Shown here: positions 45,230 through 53,287 of the stretch, one piece after another
Position numbering within the stretch: position 1 is the first letter of the stretch
Layout: each line of letters opens with the position of its first letter
NCBI RefSeq assembly: GCF_007923295.1
Contig: NZ_VOIR01000011.1
Span: forward strand, 1 to 64,000
DNA: 64,000 bases
DNA from: Agrococcus sediminis
GTDB lineage: Bacteria > Actinomycetota > Actinomycetes > Actinomycetales > Microbacteriaceae
Reading direction: 5' to 3'
Translations under genes and position numbers: made by a program
Notes under the pieces: generated by a model
What the model was told of the DNA's origin: nothing
Databases searched by the model: none
The model's input: only the letters and a program-made list of their open reading frames with translations

Positions 45230-46377
45230 GGCGGGGAGGAAGCCGCCTCCGCCTCCTCCTCGCGCTCCGCCTCCGCCGCGCGGTCGATGCGCTCGCGCAT
45301 CGCGCGCAACGCGAAGACGAGCGTGGCCATGCCCGACTCCGGCTCGTCGTGGGCGATGATCCGCCGGTAGAGCCGTTCGATCGCCTCGCCCGAGGCTGCG
45401 GACGCCTCCTCGGCCCCGCCGGTGCCGGCCCATGCCCGCAGGTGCTCGGCCAGCGCATCCATCGCCCGCGCCGTCAGCCGCCGCTCGTCGTCCTCCATCT
45501 CGACCTCGAGCGGCGACTCCCACGCGGCGGCCGCGATCGCGTCGAGCACGTCGATCATGCGGTGCGACACCGAGCGCACCGTCGCGACGCTGCGCTCGTC
45601 GCGGGCGAGGTCGTGGTGCCGCCACATCGAGCGCACGTTCAGCACGCGGCTCTCGCGCGCGGCGACCACCTCCTGCGACAGCTCCTCCACGCTCCCCTGC
45701 AGCTCGAGCCCCCAGTCGACCCACGACTCGTCCTTCGGCGGCCACTCCCCGCGCAGCATCTCGGCGAGCTGCTCGACGCGATCGGCGGTCCGTCGCACCT
45801 CGCCGCGGATGCGCTCGCGCGCCTCGCGGTCGTAGAGGGGCGGCATCACGAGCATGTTCACGATCACGCCCACGACGAGGCCGACCGAGAACTGCCCCAC
45901 GTAGGCGACGGCGTACCCGTCGGCGTCGACGCCGCCGAAGATGATGACGAGCACGGCGACGACCGGCACGACGCCGGCGCCGATGCCGAGCGCGCCCGCG
46001 CCCTGCAGCAACACGCCGATGACGGCGATGATGCCGATCTTCAGCAGCCCGTGGATGTCGACCGCCAGCATCGCGAGCCCCACGGCCGCGCCGATCGCGA
46101 GCCCGACGGCCTGCTGCAGCGCCGTGCGGGCGATCGTGAACACGGTGGTGCCGGTCGCGATGAAGGCGCCGAGCGGCGCGGCGTAGGCGTACTCGGCGAA
46201 GTCGGCCGGCAGCTGCGTGCCGAGCAGCCACGCGGCCATGGCGGCGAGCGCGGCGCGCACGGCGTTCGCGATGCGGGCGGGCGGCAGCCAGCGGTGCAGC
46301 GCCCGCTCGGTCTTCGCGGTGACCGAGGCGTCGATGATCTCCGACGGTTCGGTCGGCGGATGCTCGGAACGTGCCAC
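45223..46377 (-). CDS. FUSC/aromatic-acid-exporter-like membrane protein
   Basis: The 384-residue protein has six or seven N-terminal membrane helices (from AIANAVRAALAAMAAWLLG to VGLVVGVIVNMLVMPPLYD). A long soluble acidic/helical C-terminus follows. This matches ArAE_1/FUSC proteins such as MdtO or aromatic-acid exporters. Function could be efflux of aromatic acids or a similar role. GTG 46377 is chosen; the longer upstream frame lacks a ribosome site. The stop at 45223 lies in a REP-like arm. Confidence 0.8.
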   Translation of the reverse strand: MARSEHPPTEPSEIIDASVTAKTERALHRWLPPARIANAVRAALAAMAAWLLGTQLPADFAEYAYAAPLGAFIATGTTVFTIARTALQQAVGLAIGAAVGLAMLAVDIHGLLKIGIIAVIGVLLQGAGALGIGAGVVPVVAVLVIIFGGVDADGYAVAYVGQFSVGLVVGVIVNMLVMPPLYDREARERIRGEVRRTADRVEQLAEMLRGEWPPKDESWVDWGLELQGSVEELSQEVVAARESRVLNVRSMWRHHDLARDERSVATVRSVSHRMIDVLDAIAAAAWESPLEVEMEDDERRLTARAMDALAEHLRAWAGTGGAEEASAASGEAIERLYRRIIAHDEPESGMATLVFALRAMRERIDRAAEAEREEEAEAASSPPR

Positions 46378-46454
46378 GAGGCCAACGGTAACCCCGGGCG
46401 GGCGGCCCGGGAAGTCGAGTTCCGCTCGGCCGCCGCGCACCCTCGGGCGCACGA

Positions 46455-46489
46455 GAACGGGGCCGCCCCGGTGTGGGACGGCCCCGTTC
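46455..46489 (-). terminator. Strong hairpin terminator after the 63-residue gene
   Basis: Arms GAACGGGGCCG and CGGCCCCGTTC (11 bp, perfect) flank a 13-nt loop 9 nt past the 46498 stop. It lies ahead of the FUSC gene and separates the two transcripts. Confidence 0.7.
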
Positions 46490-46497
46490 GACTGCGG

Positions 46498-46689
46498 TCA
46501 TCGCAGCAGGTTGCGAGCGAGTGCGTCCAGGCGGTGCTGGGCGCGGGCCTCGAGCGCCTGCTCGTAGGCCATCGCCTCGCGCCGCCGCTGGTCGCGGTGC
46601 TGGGCCCGCATGGCCCACCGCTCGAGCTGCCGCGATGCGCTCAGTGCGAGCCGGCGCGGAGCCGGCATCGCGAGCATCGAGTTCGACAT
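46498..46689 (-). CDS. Small basic helical protein (63 aa)
   Basis: The 63-residue protein is a basic amphipathic helix rich in Arg, Ala and Gln (RQLERWAMRAQHRDQRRREAM), with a short hydrophobic start. AGGAAG precedes ATG 46689, and a clean terminator follows. No family is recognised. The isolated monocistronic setting and intact signals favour a real small protein over a spurious frame. Confidence 0.5.
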   Translation of the reverse strand: MSNSMLAMPAPRRLALSASRQLERWAMRAQHRDQRRREAMAYEQALEARAQHRLDALARNLLR

Positions 46690-46710
46690 GGTGTTCTGCT
46701 TCCTGGCATG

Positions 46711-46745
46711 GCGATATCGCCCTCGGAATGGGCGTGGGATATCGC
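46711..46745. repeat. GCGATATC / GATATCGC inverted pair upstream of small gene
   Basis: GCGATATC (46711-46718) and GATATCGC (46738-46745) are inverted; GATATCGC also occurs directly at 46713-46720. They lie in the leader of the 46689 gene and could be an operator or RNA element. The rest of 46746-46982 shows no convincing gene. Confidence 0.35.
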
Positions 46746-46982
46746 AGGTGAATTGCGGAGAATTGTGCGCGCCGAATTGCACCGCGAAGGTGCTGCGGAT
46801 GCGCGACGGTGCACGGCGCCGAAAGTGCGGCCACAGAGGTGGCCGGCGCGGCAGCCGCGATCAGCGGGCGACGGGGCGGGAGGAAGCGCAGGGCTCAGAT
46901 GCCTGCAGTGGCCTGGCCAGTCGCGCGCTCATCGGCGTGACGCCGACGAGCTCCGCGGACCAGCGGCCCGTGCGCTTCGCCG

Positions 46983-47036
46983 CTAGCGGACCCCACCGGG
47001 AAGGAGGGCTGCAGCGGCAGTGATCGTGATGAACAT
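46983..47036 (-). CDS. 17-codon mini-ORF with strong expression signals
   Basis: ATG 47036 opens MFITITAAAALLPGGVR and stops at TAG 46983-46985. AAGGAGGA sits 7 nt upstream. A plausible promoter is also seen: -10 TATATC (plus-strand 47084-47089) and -35 TTGCAA-like (47106-47111), spacer 16. It may be a leader peptide or a tiny membrane-active protein. It is too short for coding statistics, so this rests on the signals. Confidence 0.4.
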   Translation of the reverse strand: MFITITAAAALLPGGVR

Positions 47037-47169
47037 GGCGAGCTCCTCCTTTCGACTCGGGGCATGGAAGTTCGCGTGATGAAGATATACCGATGCGCGC
47101 GAGAATTGCAAGCCTGGATCGGGACTTCTTGCGGGAATTCTTGGGTGGGGGACAATTCGAGCCGCTCGA

Positions 47170-47225
47170 GGTGGTCTCGACTCGGTCGTCGCGCTCCGCG
47201 CGGCGACCGGCTCGACCAGCGGAGG
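47170..47225. repeat. REP-like palindrome upstream of GntR regulator
   Basis: GTGGTCTCGACTCGG...CCGGCTCGACCAGCGG around a GCGCTCCGCGC core. It is a single type A unit next to the GntR control region. Confidence 0.6.
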
Positions 47226-47231
47226 AGGGAG

Positions 47232-47299
47232 ATTGGTCAGACCAATGTTGACAGCGAGCGCGCGCGTGCCGTAGCGTGCTCGACATTGGTCGTACCAAT
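47232..47299 (+). promoter_or_regulatory. Two GntR operators around a sigma70-type promoter
   Basis: ATTGGTC-a-GACCAAT (47232-47246) and ATTGGT-cgt-ACCAAT (47285-47299) share TTGGTc..ACCAA. Between them lies -35 TTGACA (47248-47253) and a -10-like TAGCGT (47272-47277), spacer 18. A dimer at each site would block RNA polymerase before the GntR operon at 47331, a classic autorepression layout. Confidence 0.7.
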
Positions 47300-47330
47300 C
47301 GGTGCGGCCGCTCGACGGCGAGGAGGCGAC

Positions 47331-48044
47331 GTGCACGACACGCTCGAGGCGTTCGCGATCCAGCTCATCGACCTCTCGCATCCGGAGCCCGACGGCTCCC
47401 GCCGCCTCATCCCCGAGCGCGAGCTCTGCGCCCGGCTCGACGTGAGCCGCGGCGCGCTCCGCGAGCGCCTCTCGCAGCTCGAGTACATCGGCGTGCTCTC
47501 GCGCCGGCAGGGCCACGGCACCTACCTGCAGGCGCCCGGCCCCGATGTCATCCGCACGTACTTCACCACGATGCGCGCACTCGGCTTCCTCGACTCGACC
47601 GAGATCGCCGAGGCGCGCGAGATGCTCGAGACGGTCGTCGCCGTGCAGGCCGCCCGCCGCGCGACCGCCGCCGACGCCGAGCGCCTCCGCGCCCTCGTCG
47701 ACGAGATGGTCGCGTGCACCGCCGCCGGCGACCACGACGCCGCGACCGAGGCCGACCTCGCCTTCCACGCTGGCCTGTTCCGCATCGTCGACAACCCCGT
47801 CTTCACGATGGTGCACACCGGTCTCGCCTACGCGCTGCAGCAGGCGATGCACGAGCGCCGCGCCCGCGCGATCGCCGCCGAGACGCCCGACGCCGACGGG
47901 CGCACCGAGACTGACACCATCCACTACCCGGTCGTCGACGCGATCGCCGCGAACGACCCCGATGCGGCCCGCGACGCGATCCGGCGCCACTTCGAGATCC
48001 ACTCGCTCATCACGCTCGACACCGCCGAGGAGGCCCCCGCGTGA
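47331..48044 (+). CDS. GntR-family regulator, FadR (FCD) subfamily
   Basis: The 237-residue protein has an N-terminal winged helix (RRLIPERELCARLDVSRGALRERL...GVLSRRQGHGTYL). The C-terminal FCD domain has the R.mlE start, a DLAFH motif (~140) and a final HYPVVDAIAANDP..A..AIRRHFE, with metal-binding Asp/His positions. It probably senses a sugar-acid-type ligand. GTG 47331 has AGGAGG. It is the first gene of the reductase/transketolase operon. Confidence 0.9.
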   Translation: MHDTLEAFAIQLIDLSHPEPDGSRRLIPERELCARLDVSRGALRERLSQLEYIGVLSRRQGHGTYLQAPGPDVIRTYFTTMRALGFLDSTEIAEAREMLETVVAVQAARRATAADAERLRALVDEMVACTAAGDHDAATEADLAFHAGLFRIVDNPVFTMVHTGLAYALQQAMHERRARAIAAETPDADGRTETDTIHYPVVDAIAANDPDAARDAIRRHFEIHSLITLDTAEEAPA

Positions 48045-48907
48045 CCACCCACTCCCCCGCCGTCTTCGTCGGCCTCGGCGCCATCGGCACCCCGATGTCG
48101 CAGCGCCTCGCCGACGCCGGCTTCCGCGTCACGGGCGTCGACCCGTTCGAGGCGGCACGCGAGCGCGCCGTCGCGGCCGGCATCGACGCCGTCGCGAGCA
48201 TCGCCGACGCCCCGGCCGAGGGCCCCGTCGTCGTGATGGTGGCGACTCCCGACCAGCTCGACGCCCTCGTCGCCGAGGCGACGGGCGCATCCGTCGTCGC
48301 CGACCGCACGTGGGTGCTCATGTCGACGGTGGGGCCGGATGCGGTGCGTCGCGCAGGCGCGGCGCTCACGTCGGCGGGCGCCCGCGTCGTCGACGCCCCG
48401 GTCACCGGCGGCGTCGCCCGCGCAACGACGGGCGAGCTCATCATCTTCGCCTCCGGCGCCGAGGCAGACCTCGCCGAGGTCGCCGACCTGCTCGCGCCGC
48501 TCGGCGCGGTGCACGTCGTCGGCGCCGAGCTCGGGCAGGGCCAGTCGGTCAAGGTCGTCAACCAGCACCTGTGCTCGGTGCACATCGTCGCCGCTGCCGA
48601 GGCGCTCGCGCTCGGCGAGGCGCTCGGCCTCGACAAGGCCGACGTGCTCGACCTCATCGGCGGCGGCGCCGCCGGCAGCTGGATGCTCGCCGACCGCGGC
48701 CCGCGCATGCTGCAGGGCGCCGACGCACCCGTCACGAGCACGATCGGCATCTTCGTGAAGGACTCCGGCCTCGTGGCCGACGCCGCCGCGACCGTCGGCG
48801 CCGAGGTGCCGGTGCTCGCCGCGGCCCGCGAGCGCTACCTGCTCGCCGCATCCGCCGGCCTCGAGCGCCGCGACGACAGCAGCGTCATCGAGACCTACCA
48901 GCACTAG
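48041..48907 (+). CDS. HIBADH-family NAD(P)-dependent reductase (2-hydroxy-3-oxopropionate reductase-like)
   Basis: The 288-residue enzyme has VGLGAIGTPMSQRL (Rossmann), DAPVTGGVARAT and GQSVKVVNQHL with the catalytic-type lysine. These mark 3-hydroxyisobutyrate/tartronate-semialdehyde reductase relatives, which include L-threonate dehydrogenase. GTG 48041 overlaps the GntR stop (GTGA). With the transketolase genes it suggests oxidation or reduction of a 3-5 carbon hydroxy acid. Confidence 0.85.
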   Translation: MTTHSPAVFVGLGAIGTPMSQRLADAGFRVTGVDPFEAARERAVAAGIDAVASIADAPAEGPVVVMVATPDQLDALVAEATGASVVADRTWVLMSTVGPDAVRRAGAALTSAGARVVDAPVTGGVARATTGELIIFASGAEADLAEVADLLAPLGAVHVVGAELGQGQSVKVVNQHLCSVHIVAAAEALALGEALGLDKADVLDLIGGGAAGSWMLADRGPRMLQGADAPVTSTIGIFVKDSGLVADAAATVGAEVPVLAAARERYLLAASAGLERRDDSSVIETYQH

Positions 48908-48980
48908 ACCCCACACCCCACCGCCGCCCGGACCACCCCGGCGGCCGATCGACCGAGCCCGAAGGCTTCGAGGAGGAAGC

Positions 48981-49913
48981 ATGTCCGCGACCGACACCGC
49001 GCAGGGCAGCACCGGCGCACGCATTACCGGCGGACGCACGGCCGGCCACGTCGGCCGCGACCGCGCCGAGCGCATCCGCGCCGTGCAGGAGGCCGCCTAC
49101 CGCGCCCGCCACCACGCGATCGACATGGGCGAGGTGCAGGGGCAGGGCTACGTCGGCCAGGCGCTCGGCGCCGCCGACATGCTCGCCGCCGTCTACGCCG
49201 ACCAGCTGCGCTTCGACCCGGCCGACGAGCACTGGGCCGGCCGCGACCGGTTCCTGCTCTCGACCGGCCACTACGCGATCGGGCTCTACGCGGCGCTCGC
49301 CGAGGCGGGCATCGTGCCCGTCGACGAGCTCGTCACCTACGCGGCCGACGACTCGCGGCTGCCGATGTCGGGCATGGCCTCGTACACGCCCGGCATGGAG
49401 ATCTCGGGCGGCTCGCTCGGCCACGGCCTGACCGTCGCGGTCGGCATGGCGCTGGGCCTTCGGCTGCAGGGGCAGACCGAGCAGCGCGTGATCAACTTCC
49501 TCTCCGACGGCGAGCTCGACGAGGGCTCGACCTGGGAGGCGGCGATGGGCGCCGCCCACCACCGGCTCGGCAACCTCACCGCGCTCGTCGACATGAACGC
49601 GCTGCAGGCCGACGGCCCCACCGCCGACGTGCTGCGCATCGAGCCCGTCGAGGAGAAGTGGCGCGCGTTCGGCTGGCACGCCGTGCGCGTCGACGGCAAC
49701 GACGCGGGCGCGCTCATCGACGCGTTCGACGAGTGCCGCGCGCTCGCCGCCGCCGACGGGCAGCCGCAGGTGATCATCTGCGACACCCGCGTCGGCCGGG
49801 GCGTGCCGCTGCTCGAGCAGCGGGAGAAGGCGCACTTCATGCGCATCGAGGAGCACGAGTGGCAGCTCTGCCGCGAGCAGCTCACCGCAGGCAACGAGGA
49901 GGCAGCGCGATGA
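48981..49913 (+). CDS. Transketolase-like N-terminal (thiamine-binding) subunit
   Basis: The 310-residue protein is the ThDP-binding half of a split transketolase. GGSLGHGL and SDGELDEGSTWEAAMGAAHH mark the cofactor motif, though the usual GDG reads SDG. GAGGAGGAAGC precedes ATG 48981, and the stop overlaps the next ATG. Split transketolases of this kind serve in catabolism of unusual sugars, for example apulose-4-phosphate in D-apiose pathways. The substrate here is not fixed. Confidence 0.85.
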   Translation: MSATDTAQGSTGARITGGRTAGHVGRDRAERIRAVQEAAYRARHHAIDMGEVQGQGYVGQALGAADMLAAVYADQLRFDPADEHWAGRDRFLLSTGHYAIGLYAALAEAGIVPVDELVTYAADDSRLPMSGMASYTPGMEISGGSLGHGLTVAVGMALGLRLQGQTEQRVINFLSDGELDEGSTWEAAMGAAHHRLGNLTALVDMNALQADGPTADVLRIEPVEEKWRAFGWHAVRVDGNDAGALIDAFDECRALAAADGQPQVIICDTRVGRGVPLLEQREKAHFMRIEEHEWQLCREQLTAGNEEAAR

Positions 49914-50905
49914 CCACCACCGCCACGCGCAAGGGTCCGAGCACGAGCGCGATGATCGCATCCATCGCCGAGCCCGACCAGCGCACCGAGACCGCTCCCT
50001 TCGGGCACGCGCTCGCCGCGGCCGCCGAGGCCGACCCGCGCATCGTCGGCCTCACCGCCGACCTCGGCAAGTACACCGACATGCACATCTTCGCGAAGGC
50101 GCACCCCGAGCGCTTCTTCCAGATGGGCATGAGCGAGCAGCTGCTCTTCGGCGCCGCAGCGGGCATGGCAGAGACCGGCCTCGTGCCGTTCGCCTCGACC
50201 TACTCGGTGTTCGCCGCCCGCCGCGCGTACGACTTCATCGCGCTCGACATCGCCGAGCCCGGCCTCAACGTCAACGTCGTCGGCGGCCTCCCCGGGCTCA
50301 CGACCGGCTACGGGCCGAGCCACCAGGCCACCGAGGACATGGCCATCTTCCGCGGCCTGCCGAACCTCACGATCGTCGACCCGTGCGACGCGCTCGACCT
50401 CGCACAGGCGGTGCCGCAGCTCGCCGCGCACGAGGGCCCCACCTACCTGCGCCTGCTGCGCGGCAAGGTGCCGCTCGTGCTCGACGAGTACGACTACGCG
50501 TTCGAGCTCGGCAAGGCGAAGGTGCTGCGGGGCGGCGCCGACGTCGTGCTCGTCTCGTCGGGCCTCATGACGATGCGGGCGCTGCAGGCGGCGGATGCGC
50601 TGGCGCGCCACAAGGTCGACGTGGCGGTCGTGCACTCCCCCACGATCAAGCCGTTCGACGCCGAGACGGTGCTGCGCGAGCTCGACACCCCGCGCCTCGC
50701 GGTGACGCTCGAGAACCACACGGTGATCGGCGGGCTCTTCTCGGCCGTCGCCGACGCGGCCGTGCGCCGCGGGCTCGGCACGCGCATCGTGCCGATCGCG
50801 CTGCCCGACGAGTTCCTCGACGCGGGCGCGCTGCCCACGCTGCACGACCGCTACGGCCTCTCGAAGGACCGCATCGTCGAGCGGGTGCTGGCCGAGCTCG
50901 GCTGA
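49910..50905 (+). CDS. Transketolase-like C-terminal subunit
   Basis: The 331-residue protein has the pyrimidine-binding half (MGMSEQLLFGAAAGMAETG with the conserved Glu, then FASTYSVFAARRAYDF) and the C-terminal domain. Start ATG 49910 overlaps the upstream stop (ATGA). The N- and C-terminal genes together make a complete transketolase fold. A repeat cluster, not a terminator hairpin, follows. Confidence 0.87.
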   Translation: MTTTATRKGPSTSAMIASIAEPDQRTETAPFGHALAAAAEADPRIVGLTADLGKYTDMHIFAKAHPERFFQMGMSEQLLFGAAAGMAETGLVPFASTYSVFAARRAYDFIALDIAEPGLNVNVVGGLPGLTTGYGPSHQATEDMAIFRGLPNLTIVDPCDALDLAQAVPQLAAHEGPTYLRLLRGKVPLVLDEYDYAFELGKAKVLRGGADVVLVSSGLMTMRALQAADALARHKVDVAVVHSPTIKPFDAETVLRELDTPRLAVTLENHTVIGGLFSAVADAAVRRGLGTRIVPIALPDEFLDAGALPTLHDRYGLSKDRIVERVLAELG

Positions 50906-50908
50906 GCC

Positions 50909-51080
50909 CCTCCGCTGGTCGAGCCGCGCGGCGCAGCCTCCCCCGCTGGTCGAGCCGCGCGGCGCCGCCCCTCCGCTGGTCGAGCCGCGCGGCGCAGCCG
51001 CGCGAGTCGAGACCACGCCCGGCCACGCGCCTCCTCCGCTGGTCGAGCCGCGCGGCGCAGCCGCGCGAGTCGAGACCACA
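50909..51080. repeat. Cluster of REP-like repeats between transketolase and antiporter
   Basis: At least four type A arms begin CCGCTGGTCGAGCCGCGCGG. Two of them carry the full partner GCGCGAGTCGAGACCA, the others are truncated. The genes on either side converge here (stops 50905 and 51096). Confidence 0.7.
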
Positions 51081-51095
51081 CCCGGCCCCACAGCC

Positions 51096-52388
51096 TCACA
51101 CCGGCGTCGCCTCCGTCGGCCCCGGGCGCCGCTCCGCCCGCCGCTCGCGCACGCGGTCGAGGTAGCGCATCACGGGCGTCGCGGCGACGCCGTGCACGAG
51201 GATCGACCCGACGATCACCGCCCCGGCGATCGCCCACAGCCGCTCCCCGTCGGGGAAGTCGCCCTCCTGCAGCGCGTACGCGATGTAGAACAGCGAGCCG
51301 ACGCCGCGCACGCCGAAGAACGCGATGACTCCCCGCTCGCGCGGGCCCGTCTTCCCGGGCGTGAGCCCGAGCCAGCCCGTGAGCGGCCGCACGACGAACA
51401 GCAGGATGACGACGAGCAGGATGTCGGCCGGCTCGAGCGATTCGAACAGCCCGCGCGCGATCGCGCCGCCGAGCAGCACGAGCACCGCGACGGTCAGCAG
51501 CCGCTCGATCTGCTCGACGAACTTGTGCAGCACCGCGTGGAAGCCGTGCGTGCTCTCGGCCGCGCGGATCGTCGTCGCGCACACGAACACGGCGATGAAC
51601 CCGTAGCCCTCGGCCATCTCGGCGACCCCGTAGGCGAGGAAGGTCGCGGCGAGCGCGATGAACCCCTCGGCCTTCTCGGTGAGCCCCAGCCCGTCGGCCC
51701 ACGACGAGAAGAACAGGCGCCGCAGCAGCCAGCCGGCGCCGAGCCCCACGGCGACGCCGACGACGAGCCGCCACCCGACGTCGACGAGCAGCCACTCCCC
51801 GAGCCACGCCGACGGCGCGATCCCGACGAGGCTCACCGCGATCGCCGCGTAGGTGAACGGGAACGCGAGCCCGTCGTTGAGCCCCGCCTCGGAGGTGATC
51901 GCGAAGCGCGCCTCGTCGTCGTCGGCGTCCTCGTCGTCGGTGATCGGCTCGCTCACCTGCACCTCGGTCGCGAGCACGGGGTCGGTCGGCGCGAGCGCGG
52001 CGCCGAGCAGCATGGCGCTCGCGATCCCCAGCCCGAGGCCGGCCCAGCCGAGCAGCGCGACGGCGATGATCGACAGCGGCATCGTGATCGCGAGCAGCCG
52101 CCAGGTCGTCGACCATCGCCGCCAGCCGATCGCGCGGTTGACGGCGAGCCCCGCGCCCATGAGCGAGACGATGACGCACAGCTCGGTCAGGTGCAGCGCG
52201 AACCCGGACTGCTCGATCGGGTCGGGCTCGGGCAGGTCGGGCAGCAGCGCGAACGCGATGATGCCGGCCGCGACGAAGACCATCGGCATCGAGACGGGCA
52301 CGCGTCCGAGCACGCGCGGCAGCAGCGCGGCGGCGAGCGTCGCGACGCCGATCGCGGCATAGATCGTGCCGACTTCATCCAGCGCCAT
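51096..52388 (-). CDS. CPA1-type Na+(K+)/H+ antiporter
   Basis: The 430-residue protein has about 12 helices and CPA1 marks: APTDPVLATEV and ITSEAGLNDGLAF with the ion-binding ND pair. It exchanges cations for protons across the membrane. AGGAGG precedes ATG 52388. It lies beside the catabolic genes but need not belong to them. Confidence 0.87.
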   Translation of the reverse strand: MALDEVGTIYAAIGVATLAAALLPRVLGRVPVSMPMVFVAAGIIAFALLPDLPEPDPIEQSGFALHLTELCVIVSLMGAGLAVNRAIGWRRWSTTWRLLAITMPLSIIAVALLGWAGLGLGIASAMLLGAALAPTDPVLATEVQVSEPITDDEDADDDEARFAITSEAGLNDGLAFPFTYAAIAVSLVGIAPSAWLGEWLLVDVGWRLVVGVAVGLGAGWLLRRLFFSSWADGLGLTEKAEGFIALAATFLAYGVAEMAEGYGFIAVFVCATTIRAAESTHGFHAVLHKFVEQIERLLTVAVLVLLGGAIARGLFESLEPADILLVVILLFVVRPLTGWLGLTPGKTGPRERGVIAFFGVRGVGSLFYIAYALQEGDFPDGERLWAIAGAVIVGSILVHGVAATPVMRYLDRVRERRAERRPGPTEATPV

Positions 52389-52458
52389 GGTCGGCCTCCT
52401 GCCTCGATGGGGAGAGCATTCCACAGCGGTCGCCGACGGAGCCGGGAGGATGCGGGCC

Positions 52459-52503
52459 GGTCTCGACTCGCGCGGCTCCGCCGCGCGGCTCGACCGGCGG
52501 AGG
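52459..52503. repeat. REP-like palindrome
   Basis: GGTCTCGACTCGCGCGGCTCCGCCGCGCGGCTCGACCGGCGG-type unit, split here into its two arms. It lies between the antiporter start and the GntR stop. Confidence 0.65.
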
Positions 52504-52508
52504 GGGCC

Positions 52509-53198
52509 TCAGCGCGCCAGCGCCGCCTCCATGCGCGCGACGATGTTGTCGCGGGCCGAGGTGTTGTGCTCGCGCAGCACCTCGCGGGCGTGCGCGGCGT
52601 CGCCGCTCGCGATCGCCTCGACGATCGGCGCGTGCCGGGCGGCCGACATGTTCGCGATCGCGGTCTCGCGGCCCGCGGCGGTGATCACGGCGCGCGCGAG
52701 CCCGCTCACGCGGCGCCACGACTCGACGAGCGTGCGGTTGCCGCTCGCGGTGCAGAGCGCCTCGTGGAAGGCGAGGTCGGCGGCGACCTGCTCGGCGATG
52801 CCGACGTCCTCGCTCTCCTCGAGCCGCTCGAGGGCGGCCCGCAGCTGCGGCACGACGTCGGCGAGGTCCTCGCGCTCGCAGACGACCTCGGCGGCCGCCG
52901 ACTCGAGCGCGAAGCGCACGTCGAAGATCTCGCGCACCTCGGCCGGCGTGACGACGCGCACCGAGAGCCGGCCGCGCGCATCCTTCGACAGCAGCCCCTC
53001 CTCCTCGAGGTGCCGCAGCGCCTCGCGGAGCGTGCCGCGCGAGACTCCGAGCGACGTGCTCAGCTCGGTCTCGGCGAGGTGGGTGCCCGGCGCGAGCTCG
53101 CCGCTCGTGACGGCCGAGCGCAGTCGGTCGAGGATGAGCTCCCGCCGCGTGACGCGCTCGATCGATCCGAGGGATCGGAACTGCGCTTCCATCGTCAT
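52509..53198 (-). CDS. GntR-family regulator, FadR (FCD) subfamily, second copy
   Basis: The ~229-residue protein has a complete winged helix (LILDRLRSAVTSGELAPGTHL..TELSTSLGVSRGTLREALRHLEEEGLL) and an FCD domain with DLAFHEALC and HAPIVEAI. It is the last gene of the TRAP/DXR-like operon region, separated from the SDR by a hairpin (53259-53280). It is a candidate for binding the CTGTCAACAG-type operators at 60723 and 62161. No Shine-Dalgarno is clear; ATG 53198 is chosen, GTG 53207 also possible. Confidence 0.85.
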   Translation of the reverse strand: MTMEAQFRSLGSIERVTRRELILDRLRSAVTSGELAPGTHLAETELSTSLGVSRGTLREALRHLEEEGLLSKDARGRLSVRVVTPAEVREIFDVRFALESAAAEVVCEREDLADVVPQLRAALERLEESEDVGIAEQVAADLAFHEALCTASGNRTLVESWRRVSGLARAVITAAGRETAIANMSAARHAPIVEAIASGDAAHAREVLREHNTSARDNIVARMEAALAR

Positions 53199-53258
53199 GT
53201 CGATCACGGTACCCGAGCACTTCCTTGGGTTCTCCCGGCGCGAGCCGGGGTGGGCGGA

Positions 53259-53280
53259 GCCGGCCGCGGGTGCGGCCGGC
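53259..53280 (-). terminator. Hairpin terminator after SDR gene
   Basis: GCCGGCCGC (53259-53267) and GCGGCCGGC (53272-53280) form a perfect 9-bp stem with loop gggt, 8 nt past the SDR stop. It would reduce read-through into the GntR gene. Confidence 0.6.
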
Positions 53281-53287
53281 AGTGCGG

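Noticed and set aside
46861-46933. Small minus-strand frame MSARLARPLQASEPC...
   Set aside because: No ribosome site or conservation clue; weaker than the mini-ORF at 46983-47036.
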